The translations under genes were made by a program, and so were the position numbers. The notes under the pieces were generated by a model, which had not been told where the DNA came from, searched no databases, and worked only from the letters and a program-made list of their open reading frames with translations. This document shows positions 7,369 to 16,415 of a stretch of DNA of 64,000 nucleotides, piece by piece. Numbering within the stretch: the stretch's first letter is position 1; every line of letters begins with the position of its first letter. Source of the DNA: an uncultured Bacteroidales bacterium (GTDB lineage Bacteria > Bacteroidota > Bacteroidia > Bacteroidales > UBA932); contig CAKUTA010000001.1 of the NCBI GenBank assembly GCA_934691625.1, forward strand, positions 1 through 64,000. The letters are read 5' to 3'.

Positions 7369-9936
7369 CTATTTCCCTCGTCCGAAGACGAAGCTGGAGA
7401 TGTATCCGATGATAAAGCTGGAGAACAGTCCGACGGCACCATAGAGTATGACAGATATGTGTGACATGCTGTTGCACAGGAGCAGAATGATAATGCTTCC
7501 TGCAAATCCTGTCAGGGCGCTCCTCGTACCTATTCTGCGAGTAAATACACCCATCATGAACAGGCCGCCGAGACCGCTTGTGAGCAGGCCGAGGAAGAAG
7601 TTGAACTGGTCCCAGAGCGAGGCGATATCAAATGTCGCCAGCAGGATGGCCATCAGGACGCCGAAACTTCCGATAGTGATACCTGTCCATCTGGCGAACC
7701 GCATCTTGCGTGCATCGTCATTGACCCTTGTCAGCCTCACATAGAAGTCCTCGGTCATTACGGTGGAGGTGGAATTGATATTCGCGGACAAGGTTGACAT
7801 CGCGGCAGCGAAAATGGCAGCTATCAGGAGCCCTGCTATACCGGCAGGCAGCTCGCACATGATAAAGTGCGGAAAGATGGAGTCAGTGTTTCCCATGCTG
7901 ACATTGAGCATGTCCGGGTGTGTCTTGAAAAATACATACAGCCCGGTTCCGATAGCGAAGAACAAGAATGTGACTGGTAGGCTGAGCAGTCCGTTGAGCC
8001 AGAGGCTTTTCTTTGTGCCTGCCGTATCCTTGACCGTGATATAACGTTGAACTACAGACTGGTCGCTGGTGTATGTGAGCATCTGGTTTGCAAAGCCGCC
8101 TATGAGTGTAACCCAGAATACCGGCCTTGTCCAGTCCATGGAGAAATCCAGGATGTTGAACTTGTGGTCGTCGATTGCTATATGGATAGCTGCACCTAGG
8201 CCTCCGTCAACTCCTGAGATGAGATATGCCAGATATATTATCGCGCCACCGACCAGGATGATGCCCTGAATGACATCGCCCCATACTACCGCCTCGATAC
8301 CTCCCATCGTACAGTAGATGATGGTAACTATGCCCATGAGAAGGATGCAGAGATATACATTCAGGCCTGTAACAGCATTGAGCGCCAGCGACGGCAGGAA
8401 CAGGACCATCGCCACACGGGCGAACATGAACAGGCAGAAGAACATTGATGCCAGATATCTGACCTTTGGACTGAATCTGTTCTCGAGATACTGGTATGCC
8501 GAAGCGACATTTAGCTTTCTGAAGAATGGCAGATAGAAGTGTGTCACAATCGGGACAATCAGCAGTATGGTGACATTGAACATGAACATGCCCCAGTCCG
8601 ACATGTAGGCTTTCGCTGGAATTGACAGAAATGTTATGGCGCTCAATGCCGTGGCGAAAATGCTTATGCCGGCGGCCCACCACGGGATTCTGCTTCCGCC
8701 CTTGAAGAACTCATCCGTATTGCGTGCTTTGCGGGAGAAATAGAAGCCTACTCCCATCATTCCGAGCAGATAGGCTATGATGACTGCATAGTTTATCCAT
8801 CCGAAAGATACAGGGTCTTTTATCCTGATGCTCAGGATTTCGGAGCTCCTGACACCAGGACGTATCTCGCCGGCGGGAATGATGATTTCATTTCCGAGCA
8901 TGACAGCATCTGTGCACACAGGGAGATGGATATCGGATTCTCCTATTTCTGTGACGGTACCTGTGATGGTATGAAATGCATAAACCTTGTTGCTGAACCC
9001 TTTGTGACCGGTGAATGCGATCCTGAGCAGGCTTTGCAGACTGTCCCTGACTGCTGGATCATGGCTTCCCGAAACAGCCTTCTCCAGCTCGGCCCTCCTC
9101 AGGAACTCCTTTCCGTTGTCACCTCCTATAATGATTACGTGCGCAGAACCGTATGGAATGGCCGAGGCATACATCAATGCAGAGCCATCATCTGTGATTC
9201 TGCATTTTCTTGTCCATGTGCCGTGTGTCGGGAGGTATTCCCAGATGCTTGACGAAATGCTGCATGTGCCGTTGTCCTGCCCACGTCCGCCGATGAGATA
9301 CAGGGCTTCTTCACGGCCATTGTGCTGATAGACGAAAGATGAACCCTCCTCAAGCCTGAATTCCGGGCACCCCGCGGCCTCTTTCCATGTCCTGCTGTCC
9401 GGGCTGAAGATGTAGAGCATGTTCCTCGAACTGTCCGTCCCGTGGACATAGATTTTCCCTGAATGATATGCCGCAGCTGACGGAGTAAAACCCACGGGAA
9501 GCGCCGCTATGGAATCTACATTGACATCAGCCCCGGTGCAGGAAAGCGCCAGGACGGCCGATGAACGATAGCTCTCGCCATGCCCACCGAAACAGTACAG
9601 CCTCTTTCCGTCGGATGCGCTGCAGCCGTATGCCAGCGGATGTGGCATACGGCTCTCTGCCTGTTTTGACGAGAGCTGATCCCCGTCTCTGCTGATGATA
9701 TAGATGTCGCTGTAATATTTTTTATGCCCGCCATCCCATGGCATTTCGCCGGGAAAGTCCGATCCTCCGGCAACGATTATCTGGTTCCCGCAGATTCCTG
9801 TGAATGGCGCGGAAAGTCCTGCGTGTCCGGTATCTATTCTTCCGGCATTCCTGACCGTGAACTCTGTGGCATAGGATGTCAATGTTCCTGCCACGAGCAG
9901 TGCTGTCGCGGTGGCTATCAGTCTCAGTGTCTTCAT
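7369..9936 (-). CDS. Fused sialate epimerase (NanM-like Kelch propeller) and SSS-family sodium/sialic acid symporter
   Basis: The 855-residue protein joins two steps of sialic-acid uptake. Residues 1-23 are a signal peptide. Residues about 25-370 form a cyclically permuted mutarotase/Kelch propeller of the NanM type (repeated GG motifs such as CFGGHGES, LIGGRGQ and IIGGDNGKEFLRR). That family equilibrates the alpha and beta anomers of N-acetylneuraminate in the periplasm. From about residue 378 (SFGWINYAVIIAYLLGMMG) to the end is a sodium:solute symporter domain with roughly 13 membrane segments. The propeller would sit in the periplasm at the mouth of the transporter. The gene lies 9 bp after the GntR regulator on the same strand and diverges from nanA. 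A 7-bp hairpin (7323-7346) follows the stop but lacks a T run. Confidence 0.88.
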   Translation of the reverse strand: MKTLRLIATATALLVAGTLTSYATEFTVRNAGRIDTGHAGLSAPFTGICGNQIIVAGGSDFPGEMPWDGGHKKYYSDIYIISRDGDQLSSKQAESRMPHPLAYGCSASDGKRLYCFGGHGESYRSSAVLALSCTGADVNVDSIAALPVGFTPSAAAYHSGKIYVHGTDSSRNMLYIFSPDSRTWKEAAGCPEFRLEEGSSFVYQHNGREEALYLIGGRGQDNGTCSISSSIWEYLPTHGTWTRKCRITDDGSALMYASAIPYGSAHVIIIGGDNGKEFLRRAELEKAVSGSHDPAVRDSLQSLLRIAFTGHKGFSNKVYAFHTITGTVTEIGESDIHLPVCTDAVMLGNEIIIPAGEIRPGVRSSEILSIRIKDPVSFGWINYAVIIAYLLGMMGVGFYFSRKARNTDEFFKGGSRIPWWAAGISIFATALSAITFLSIPAKAYMSDWGMFMFNVTILLIVPIVTHFYLPFFRKLNVASAYQYLENRFSPKVRYLASMFFCLFMFARVAMVLFLPSLALNAVTGLNVYLCILLMGIVTIIYCTMGGIEAVVWGDVIQGIILVGGAIIYLAYLISGVDGGLGAAIHIAIDDHKFNILDFSMDWTRPVFWVTLIGGFANQMLTYTSDQSVVQRYITVKDTAGTKKSLWLNGLLSLPVTFLFFAIGTGLYVFFKTHPDMLNVSMGNTDSIFPHFIMCELPAGIAGLLIAAIFAAAMSTLSANINSTSTVMTEDFYVRLTRVNDDARKMRFARWTGITIGSFGVLMAILLATFDIASLWDQFNFFLGLLTSGLGGLFMMGVFTRRIGTRSALTGFAGSIIILLLCNSMSHISVILYGAVGLFSSFIIGYISSFVFGRGK

Positions 9937-9945
9937 TGTGTATCT

Positions 9946-10671
9946 CTATTTGTTGAATGTCTTTTCCAGGATGGTCTCCATATCATCGAACTGGGTCTTC
10001 AGGTGCAGCCTCATGCCCATTCTGAACGCGTCTGCAGTTCCTGTTCTTAGGATATTGAACAGGCTCACGTGCGAAACCAATGTCCTGGAGTGGTAGTCTG
10101 TACGGGTTTTCGGATAATATAGGGTGAACAGGTGCCGCAGTATGTACTGGAAGTCCATCATGCTTTTGTTGCCCGTCATCTCGAAAAGCTTGCTGTGGAA
10201 ACGGACATCGACATCCGTAAGCTTCCTGGCTATCTCGAAACGCTTTTCCTCATTCTCTGTCCGGGCCATCTTATCCCATAGGGCGACCTCTTCCGCCACA
10301 ATCGAGTCCAGCTGCTGCATCTGCTCATCTGTCTTGTTAAGGAAGATGAAGTCAGCCATGCCGATTTCCAGCATCAGACGCAGTTCGTAGAGATCACGTA
10401 ATGTGTCCTTGTCCAGAAGCCCTGACGATACTATGGACTTGAGCACCCCGAATACCTCCGGGACTACTACGACGGAACCTTTCTTCCGCTTGGTTTCTAT
10501 TATGCCGACTGCCCTGAGCCGGCTCAATGCTTCCCTCACAACAACGCGGCTGACGCCGAGCCTCTCTACAAGCTCCTGCTCTTTCGGAAGTTTGGAGTCC
10601 TTGTTCCCGGAAATGTATTTCAATATGTCGCGCTGTGTCTGCTCGACTAGTGTGGATTCTTCTTTTTTCAT
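9946..10671 (-). CDS. GntR/FadR-subfamily transcriptional regulator, probable sialic-acid regulator
   Basis: A 241-residue DNA-binding protein: an N-terminal winged helix (about residues 12-75, with LPKEQELVERLGVSRVVVRE and GIIETKRKKGSVVVV) followed by an all-helical FCD ligand-binding domain (about 95-230). This is the architecture of E. coli NanR and FadR. The start at 10671 (MKKEES) is used because the predicted -7 element at 10692-10699 leaves no room for the longer frame to 10722. It is the first gene of the unit with the epimerase/symporter and is divergent from nanA, so I infer that it controls both directions in response to a sialic-acid catabolite. The effector is not visible. Confidence 0.85.
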   Translation of the reverse strand: MKKEESTLVEQTQRDILKYISGNKDSKLPKEQELVERLGVSRVVVREALSRLRAVGIIETKRKKGSVVVVPEVFGVLKSIVSSGLLDKDTLRDLYELRLMLEIGMADFIFLNKTDEQMQQLDSIVAEEVALWDKMARTENEEKRFEIARKLTDVDVRFHSKLFEMTGNKSMMDFQYILRHLFTLYYPKTRTDYHSRTLVSHVSLFNILRTGTADAFRMGMRLHLKTQFDDMETILEKTFNK

Positions 10672-10691
10672 GTCCTGAATAAGTATTTCTG

Positions 10692-10723
10692 CAAAGCTAG
10701 GTAAATTTATTAAATAATACAAA
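10692..10723 (-). promoter_or_regulatory. Predicted promoter of the GntR-symporter unit
   Basis: On the minus strand: TTTG (10723-10720), a 20-bp spacer, TAGCTTTG (10699-10692). This is an exact match to the Bacteroidota promoter form, about 20 bp upstream of the GntR start codon. Confidence 0.65.
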
Positions 10724-10788
10724 AACTGCTTTCAGTGTATGACATAATAAATGTATTTTATTGAAAAATCGCCAAATTTTTTATGAAA

Positions 10789-10816
10789 TTAAGAAATATG
10801 TATTGTTTATTCTTAA
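10789..10816. promoter_or_regulatory. Inverted repeat overlapping the nanA promoter, candidate operator
   Basis: TTAAGAA (10789-10795) and TTCTTAA (10810-10816) flank the -33 region of the nanA promoter. The placement suits a repressor site for the neighbouring GntR protein, but AT-rich arms of this length can arise by chance. Confidence 0.35.
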
Positions 10817-10832
10817 ATAATTAATACATTTG
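10803..10832 (+). promoter_or_regulatory. Predicted promoter of the nanA-sialidase-susCD operon
   Basis: TTG (10803-10805), 19 bp, then TACATTTG (10825-10832), a full match to the -7 consensus. The expected start of transcription is near 10839, giving a leader of about 60 bases before the nanA ATG. Confidence 0.6.
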
Positions 10833-10838
10833 CGCAAG

Positions 10839-10863
10839 ATATCGTCCATTTTTATGGCGATAT
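10839..10863 (+). promoter_or_regulatory. Hairpin at the 5' end of the nan operon leader
   Basis: ATATCG-T-CCAT pairs with ATGG-CGATAT (10854-10863) around a short T-rich loop, leaving one bulged base. It begins exactly where transcription should start, so it could be a 5'-terminal RNA stem-loop or, as DNA, an operator covering +1. Confidence 0.45.
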
Positions 10864-10899
10864 ATAACCAACGGGTTGATTATAAATACTACATAATGT

Positions 10900-11796
10900 A
10901 TGGAAACTAAATTCAAACTGATTCCCGCTGTATTCACTCCTTTCGCTGAATCCGGCAAAGTAAATTATCCTGCAATCAGGCATTATGCCGACAAACTGGT
11001 CTCTGAAGGCGCCTATGGCGTTTTCGTATGCGGAACCACGGGCGAGTCTTCCTCCATGACCACCGGCGAAAGAAAGAAGGTCCTGGAGACATGGGTCGAG
11101 GCAGTGGACGGGCGAATCTCGGTAATAGCTCATGTCGGTGGAAACTGCCAGGAGCAATGCATCGAGCTGGCGGCTCATGCCGCCTCTCTGAAGGTGGACG
11201 CCGTAGGGGCTATCGGGCCATGCTATTTCAAGCCTGGTGATGTGGATGCGCTGATTGACTATTATAAGCCTATAGCTGCTGCAGCGGCTCCACTGCCGTT
11301 CTATTCGTACCACATGCCATCTGTCACCGGGATAAAGCTTCCTATGAAGGAATTCCTGCATAAGGGCATTGAACAGATACCTAATCTTGCCGGAATCAAG
11401 TTCACCCATAATGATTTTATGGAGATGCTCGAGTGCGTCAACCTTGATGGCGGAAGGTTTGAAGTCCTTAACGGCTTCGACGAGATGCTGCTCTGCGGTC
11501 TTGTGGCAGGTGCAAGGGGCGGTGTTGGCAGCACATATAACTATGCGCTGAATATATATAGGAATATATGCGCGGCTTATGCTAAAAATGATATTGCAAA
11601 GGCCAGGGAATGGCAGTCGCGCTCTGTCGAGGTGGTCAATGTCATAATACGGCATGGCGGTGGCGTGAGAGGCGGTAAGGCCATAATGAAGGTTCTTGGG
11701 TATGACTGCGGAAACTGCAGGCCTCCTTTCAAGCCTTTCTCTGAAGACGAGCTTGACATCCTTCGCGGTGAGTTGAAAGAAATAGGAATGATGTAA
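10900..11796 (+). CDS. nanA: N-acetylneuraminate lyase
   Basis: Cytoplasmic aldolase that splits N-acetylneuraminate into N-acetylmannosamine and pyruvate. The 298-residue protein has the DHDPS/NAL-family GTTGES loop (residues 45-50, binding the pyruvate carboxylate), the active-site tyrosine region FYSYHMP (Tyr135 and Tyr137) and the Schiff-base lysine in GIKFT (Lys167). These spacings match E. coli NanA (Tyr137, Lys165) rather than dihydrodipicolinate synthase. It is the first gene of the rightward nan operon and the sialidase follows within 13 bp. The ManNAc it makes would need NanE or an equivalent, which is not in this window. Confidence 0.93.
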   Translation: METKFKLIPAVFTPFAESGKVNYPAIRHYADKLVSEGAYGVFVCGTTGESSSMTTGERKKVLETWVEAVDGRISVIAHVGGNCQEQCIELAAHAASLKVDAVGAIGPCYFKPGDVDALIDYYKPIAAAAAPLPFYSYHMPSVTGIKLPMKEFLHKGIEQIPNLAGIKFTHNDFMEMLECVNLDGGRFEVLNGFDEMLLCGLVAGARGGVGSTYNYALNIYRNICAAYAKNDIAKAREWQSRSVEVVNVIIRHGGGVRGGKAIMKVLGYDCGNCRPPFKPFSEDELDILRGELKEIGMM

Positions 11797-11809
11797 GACA
11801 GTGATGATT

Positions 11810-13021
11810 ATGAAAGCAAGTCTTTTAGCATTGATGCTTATGCTCTCTCCATTGGGCCTGGCTGCATGCTATCCTATGGAGGACTGGGAAGCACTGTCCA
11901 CCAACGGGAAAGATACGCCGAAGGATGCAGGCAAAGGTGATGATGGCGACGGTAAATTCGAGCTTGTCGGATACAAGGTCATATTCAAGCCCGGGGAAAG
12001 CGGATACTCCTTCTTCCGGATTCCCGCCGCAGTAAGGACATCTGAAGGCACATTGCTGTGCTTTGCAGAGGGCAGGGTTGACGGACGCTCGGATTTCGGG
12101 AACATTGACCTGGTTCTTAAACGCTCGGAAGACAATGGCGCGACATGGGGAGACTTGATTGTCGTCAGGGATGACGGGAAGAACAGATGCTGTAATCCGG
12201 TTCCTGTAGCACTTGACGGCGGTAAAGTCCTGCTTGTCTATTGCTGGAACCTGGACGGGGCGTCCTCGACCCAGAAAGTGTACACGGTGTTTTCCGATGA
12301 TGACGGGAAGACATGGGGAGATTCTGCGGAGATAACACCTCAGATCCTGCGTGACGGGGAATCCGGATATATGACCGGCCCTGTTCACGGTATCGTGAAG
12401 AAATACGCGCCTGCTGCAGGCAGAATAATCGTTCCTGCCAGATGCCGCTCTCCTTATGACAAGCCGGCACATGTTATCTATTCCGATGATGGCGGCAAGA
12501 CATGGAAGAAGGGCGCTTCAGCATCATATACCCATGAAAATGAGAATACTGTGACGGAACTTGCCAATGGGGATATTCTTATGAACATGAGAGATTACAA
12601 CACTGCGGGAACCTCATGGTTCAGGTGGGATGCGGTCAGCAGTGACGGCGGGCTGACATTCGGGACTGCCCGCATGACATCCCTGGTCGAGCCTAAGAAC
12701 GGATGTGAAGGAGCGTTGCTGACTCTCAGCGATGATACCGCCAGAGGTGTGTCCACGGTTCTCTTCTCGAACCCGAGCCATATCTCCAGCAGAAGATGGG
12801 GCTCCGTAAAGATCAGTTACGACAACGGGAAGACATGGCCGGCAATGTGCCGCTATACGGATGAGACCGGGGATGGCATGTACTCCGCATATTCCGACCT
12901 GGTACTTCTTGACGGCGGCAAGGCGGTCGGCATTATCTACGAGGCCGGCTACAATAATGGCGGCGGCATAGTCTTCAAGTCCATAAATGCCTCATCCATA
13001 AAAGACGAATACAAATATTAG
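11810..13021 (+). CDS. GH33 exo-alpha-sialidase, lipoprotein
   Basis: Hydrolyses terminal sialic acid from host glycans. The 403-residue protein has a lipoprotein signal (GLAAC, Cys20), so it is anchored to the outer membrane or cell surface. The sialidase fold is shown by the FRIP arginine motif near residue 68 and five Asp-boxes (SEDNGATW about 105, SDDDGKTW 162, SDDGGKTW 225, SSDGGLTF 277, SYDNGKTW 336). GTG and ATG codons at 11801 and 11804 are also in frame. The ATG at 11810 is preferred because it starts the signal peptide and sits in the GATTATGA context shared by other starts in this locus. Its stop codon overlaps a family A end sequence. Confidence 0.92.
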   Translation: MKASLLALMLMLSPLGLAACYPMEDWEALSTNGKDTPKDAGKGDDGDGKFELVGYKVIFKPGESGYSFFRIPAAVRTSEGTLLCFAEGRVDGRSDFGNIDLVLKRSEDNGATWGDLIVVRDDGKNRCCNPVPVALDGGKVLLVYCWNLDGASSTQKVYTVFSDDDGKTWGDSAEITPQILRDGESGYMTGPVHGIVKKYAPAAGRIIVPARCRSPYDKPAHVIYSDDGGKTWKKGASASYTHENENTVTELANGDILMNMRDYNTAGTSWFRWDAVSSDGGLTFGTARMTSLVEPKNGCEGALLTLSDDTARGVSTVLFSNPSHISSRRWGSVKISYDNGKTWPAMCRYTDETGDGMYSAYSDLVLLDGGKAVGIIYEAGYNNGGGIVFKSINASSIKDEYKY

Positions 13022-13048
13022 AATCTGTTCCAAAACAGCTTCTGATTC
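13021..13048 (+). repeat. Family A end fragment
   Basis: Isolated family A end motifs GAATCTGTTCC and AAAACAGCTTCTGATTC abut here, forming a small imperfect hairpin directly after the sialidase stop and just before a full family A copy. It may act as a weak terminator or be a remnant of a nested insertion. Confidence 0.5.
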
Positions 13049-13214
13049 TTAGAAGCTGTTTTGAAATTATTTTTTGAAGGTTTGAGAGGGCAAACTTCAG
13101 GTTCGACCGTGGATTTGGGGAAGATAGCTGTGCCTATCTGACCTGAAGACTCGGGAAGAAGATGAAGGAATTTTACCTCAAACAACTTTTTAATCATTTC
13201 AAAACAACTTCTGA
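13049..13214 (+). repeat. Family A element, full copy
   Basis: The ends TTAGAAGCTGTTTTGAAATT and ATTTCAAAACAACTTCTGAA are inverted. The interior carries the family's conserved blocks: CTTCAGGTTCGACCG, GATAGCTGTGCCTATCTGAC and GAATTTTACCTCAAACAACT. It lies between the sialidase and susC, within the presumed nan transcript. It could modulate read-through into susC. Confidence 0.85.
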
Positions 13215-13241
13215 ATATACATTAAAACTAATACAGGTATC

Positions 13242-16200
13242 ATGAAAAGATTTTTCACAATCCTTTTCCTGATGTTTCTGGCATCATCCGCTGCGTTTGC
13301 GCAGAGTATCGTGACAGGTACAGTTACTGATGAGGCGTCAGAACCATTGGCAGGCGTGTCGGTCTATATAGACGGAACGCGGACAGGCGTCAGCACTGAT
13401 GCCGACGGAAAATATTCCATAAATGCCGGTCAGGGACAGGTGCTTATATTCTCTTGCCTAGGATATATAGAGCAGCGGAAGCCGGCACCGTCCTCCGGTT
13501 CTCTTGATGTGGAGCTGAAGGCTGAAAGCCTGGGCCTAGATGAGCTGGTGGTCGTAGGATATGGCTCATCCTCAAGAAGATATCTTACAACCTCCGTGGC
13601 CAAGGTGGATGGTGATATCGTCCGTGACAATGCCGTGACATCCCTTGGTGACGCGCTGAAAGGGCGTGTGGCCGGAGCACGTATATATACTTCCAATTTC
13701 TCGCCTGGAGAAGACCCTGAGATCTTCATCCGCGGCGGCTCCTCCATAAACGGCTCCAACTCTCCTCTTATCTTCGTGGACGGGGTGGAAAGAAGCATGG
13801 CGGGCCTGAACCCGAATGATATAGAGTCTATCCAGATTCTTAAGGATGCGACATCCACGGCTATCTATGGTTCCCGAGGCTCCAACGGAGTAGTCCTTAT
13901 CACTACGCGCCAGGGCAATGCCGAACAGCGTCCACGTGTGACATTCAGCGCATCGGCGGCCGTCCAGCAGCCTGAAACCAGGTATAATCTTATGGGCGCG
14001 GAGGACTATATAAGCTATGTGAGGACTGCGGCCCAGTTCTATAAGCCTTATGCCGCCAAGCTTGACAAGGACAGCTATTCTGTCAGCAGCGCCAATTCTC
14101 CGTCTTCAGTGTTCTCCACGAGATATCTCAATGATGGAGAGTCCGTACCGGCAGGATACAAGTCAATGACGGACCCTATCGATCCTTCTCATACGCTTAT
14201 ATTCCAGGATACAGACTGGCAGAACCATCTGTTCCGGACTACATTGTGGCAGAACTACTATGTCAGTGTGGACGGCGGTACCGCTAGGACGAAATATCTG
14301 GCCAGCGTCGGTTATACCAATGATGATGGCGTGACGCTCTCCACTGGATATAAGCGTCTGGCTGCCAGGATGAACCTGACAAGTGAAATAACGAGAAAGC
14401 TGCGTTTCAGAGGCAACATTGATTTTGCCGACACAAGGAATGACTATCTTCCGAACCAGATGAACCAGATCGCCAGGGGTATCTCCCAGGCTCCGACAAT
14501 GAGGTTGTATTTCGATGACGGCACTCCGTCCTACGGATATAACAAGACCTCAATGAACCCTCTGTACTATGACTATGTGAATGAAAGGAACAGCCGCTAC
14601 AAGAGATTCTCGATGTCTGCCGGGTTCACATGGGATATAGTGAAGGGGCTGAAGGCTGATATCCAGGCTTCCATGTTTAACCAGGACAGGCGCTTGGGCA
14701 TATACGAGAATGCCAATTACTTCACGTCTGCCAGGAGCGTTCATGAGGAATATGCCGAGACTACCCGCTATCTGCTGGATGCATATCTGGAATACACGAA
14801 GAGCATAAAGAAGCACAACCTCTCTATAATGGGCGGATGGTCATATCGTAAATCGGATGACAACAGCTTTATAGCCAAGGCGGAAGGGCGCAGCACCGAC
14901 AAGGTCATAACATTGACATCGGCATCTACCTACACTTCCGAGTCCAGTGATTTCCTTCAGGCGATAATGATGGGAGCATTCTCCAGAATCAACTATGACT
15001 ATGCGAAGAAGTATTTCCTTACGATGACATTCCGTGCTGACGGCTCCTCCAAGTTCCTTAAGGGAAGCCGCTGGGGGTATTTCCCCGGGGCTGCGCTTGC
15101 GTGGATCATGAGCGAAGAAAACTTCATGAAATCCGCAGGAAGCATCGACTATCTTAAATGGCGTGTCAGCTATGGCCAGACAGGAAACAATACTGTCGGA
15201 ATCTACGATGCCCTTGGCAAATATAACACGACCAGATATGATGGGAACATAGGCATGGTTCCTTCGACCATGGCGAATGCCACGCTTGCATGGGAAACCA
15301 CTACGCAGCTCGATGCCGGAGTGGATATGAATCTTTTCGGAAACAGGGTGATGTTTACCGGAGATTATTTCAATAAGCTGACTACCAATCTTCTGTTCAA
15401 TAAGGACCTCCCAAACACCTCAGGCTTCTCCAGCGTGAAGACCAATATAGGAAAGGTCCGTTTCTATGGCTTCGACCTGGAAGTCACTACCAGGAACATC
15501 GTGAAGAAAGATGTGAACTGGACATCCAAGTTTACATACAGCTATGTGAGAAACCGCGTGGTGGAACTGCCTGACAACGGCAGGGAACGGAACCGTATCG
15601 GGGGATATACCCTTGCGGACGGAACTGCATTCGGCGGGACAGCTGAAGGTGAACCTCTATACAGATTCTATGGTCCTGTCATGGACAGGATTCTTCAGAC
15701 GGATGAAGAAGCTGCAAACGCTTATTACGACAATCAGTCAAAGGGCTACAATCCTCTTACCGGAGAATCTGTCCCTGGACGCAAATTCGCAGGTGACTAT
15801 GAATGGAAAAACCGTAAAGGAAGTTCTACAATCATGGTGGACGGCGTGGAGCGTGAGCAGATCAGCAAGGAGGATGTGTTCCTTCTCGGATATACGGTGC
15901 CTCACTCTACAGGAGGATTCTCGAATACTGTGACATTCAAGAACTTTACATTCAATCTTTATCTTGATTTCGCCCTCGGGCACTCTGTGTACAATACTAA
16001 CAAGGCAAGATTTTTCCTGAACACATTTGAAGGCAACTATGCTGTTCACGAGGACGTGAAGAAGTGCTGGACAGGATATGGCGACACCAAGGCGAAATAT
16101 GCCCGCTTCGTCACTTCCGACGAGCTTCAGAGCAATAACTTCCGCAGCTCAAGCGTGTTCTGCACCAAGGGTGACTACCTCTGTCTAAGAGAGATATCCG

Positions 16201-16403
16201 TTTCATATCAGCTTCCTGGGAAATGGGTCAATAAAGTCGGCCTTTCAGATGTTGCCGTATCCCTTGCCGGGAACAACCTCTATTACCTTACAGCGGTAGA
16301 AGGCGTTTCACCTGAGGTGGGAACAAGCACGACCTATGGCTCGTCCTATAACAACTATCCTCCTGTAAGAAGATTCACATTGGGAATCAAGGTGACACTC
16401 TAA
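13242..16403 (+). CDS. SusC/RagA-family TonB-dependent outer-membrane transporter
   Basis: The 1053-residue transporter imports glycan fragments through the outer membrane using TonB energy. Signal peptide 1-20 (ending AAFAQ). A carboxypeptidase-regulatory-like domain covers about 24-105. The plug domain, about 115-225, includes RGGSSINGSN and the SusC-family stretch SIQILKDATSTAIYGSRGSN. The remainder is the 22-strand barrel, ending TLGIKVTL. It is paired with the SusD gene starting 12 bp downstream and is flanked by two sialidases. I infer uptake of sialic acid or sialylated oligosaccharides. Confidence 0.95.
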   Translation: MKRFFTILFLMFLASSAAFAQSIVTGTVTDEASEPLAGVSVYIDGTRTGVSTDADGKYSINAGQGQVLIFSCLGYIEQRKPAPSSGSLDVELKAESLGLDELVVVGYGSSSRRYLTTSVAKVDGDIVRDNAVTSLGDALKGRVAGARIYTSNFSPGEDPEIFIRGGSSINGSNSPLIFVDGVERSMAGLNPNDIESIQILKDATSTAIYGSRGSNGVVLITTRQGNAEQRPRVTFSASAAVQQPETRYNLMGAEDYISYVRTAAQFYKPYAAKLDKDSYSVSSANSPSSVFSTRYLNDGESVPAGYKSMTDPIDPSHTLIFQDTDWQNHLFRTTLWQNYYVSVDGGTARTKYLASVGYTNDDGVTLSTGYKRLAARMNLTSEITRKLRFRGNIDFADTRNDYLPNQMNQIARGISQAPTMRLYFDDGTPSYGYNKTSMNPLYYDYVNERNSRYKRFSMSAGFTWDIVKGLKADIQASMFNQDRRLGIYENANYFTSARSVHEEYAETTRYLLDAYLEYTKSIKKHNLSIMGGWSYRKSDDNSFIAKAEGRSTDKVITLTSASTYTSESSDFLQAIMMGAFSRINYDYAKKYFLTMTFRADGSSKFLKGSRWGYFPGAALAWIMSEENFMKSAGSIDYLKWRVSYGQTGNNTVGIYDALGKYNTTRYDGNIGMVPSTMANATLAWETTTQLDAGVDMNLFGNRVMFTGDYFNKLTTNLLFNKDLPNTSGFSSVKTNIGKVRFYGFDLEVTTRNIVKKDVNWTSKFTYSYVRNRVVELPDNGRERNRIGGYTLADGTAFGGTAEGEPLYRFYGPVMDRILQTDEEAANAYYDNQSKGYNPLTGESVPGRKFAGDYEWKNRKGSSTIMVDGVEREQISKEDVFLLGYTVPHSTGGFSNTVTFKNFTFNLYLDFALGHSVYNTNKARFFLNTFEGNYAVHEDVKKCWTGYGDTKAKYARFVTSDELQSNNFRSSSVFCTKGDYLCLREISVSYQLPGKWVNKVGLSDVAVSLAGNNLYYLTAVEGVSPEVGTSTTYGSSYNNYPPVRRFTLGIKVTL

Positions 16404-16415
16404 TGAATTGTGATT

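Noticed and set aside
7131..7505. 124-codon cysteine-rich minus-strand frame downstream of and overlapping the symporter tail
   Set aside because: Its first half overlaps the symporter gene and the rest matches nothing I know. There is no start signal; possibly a remnant, not supportable as a gene.
10789..10816. Idea that the nan leader contains a riboswitch
   Set aside because: The leader is only about 60 bases with one small hairpin; no known riboswitch core is recognisable and a GntR regulator is already adjacent.
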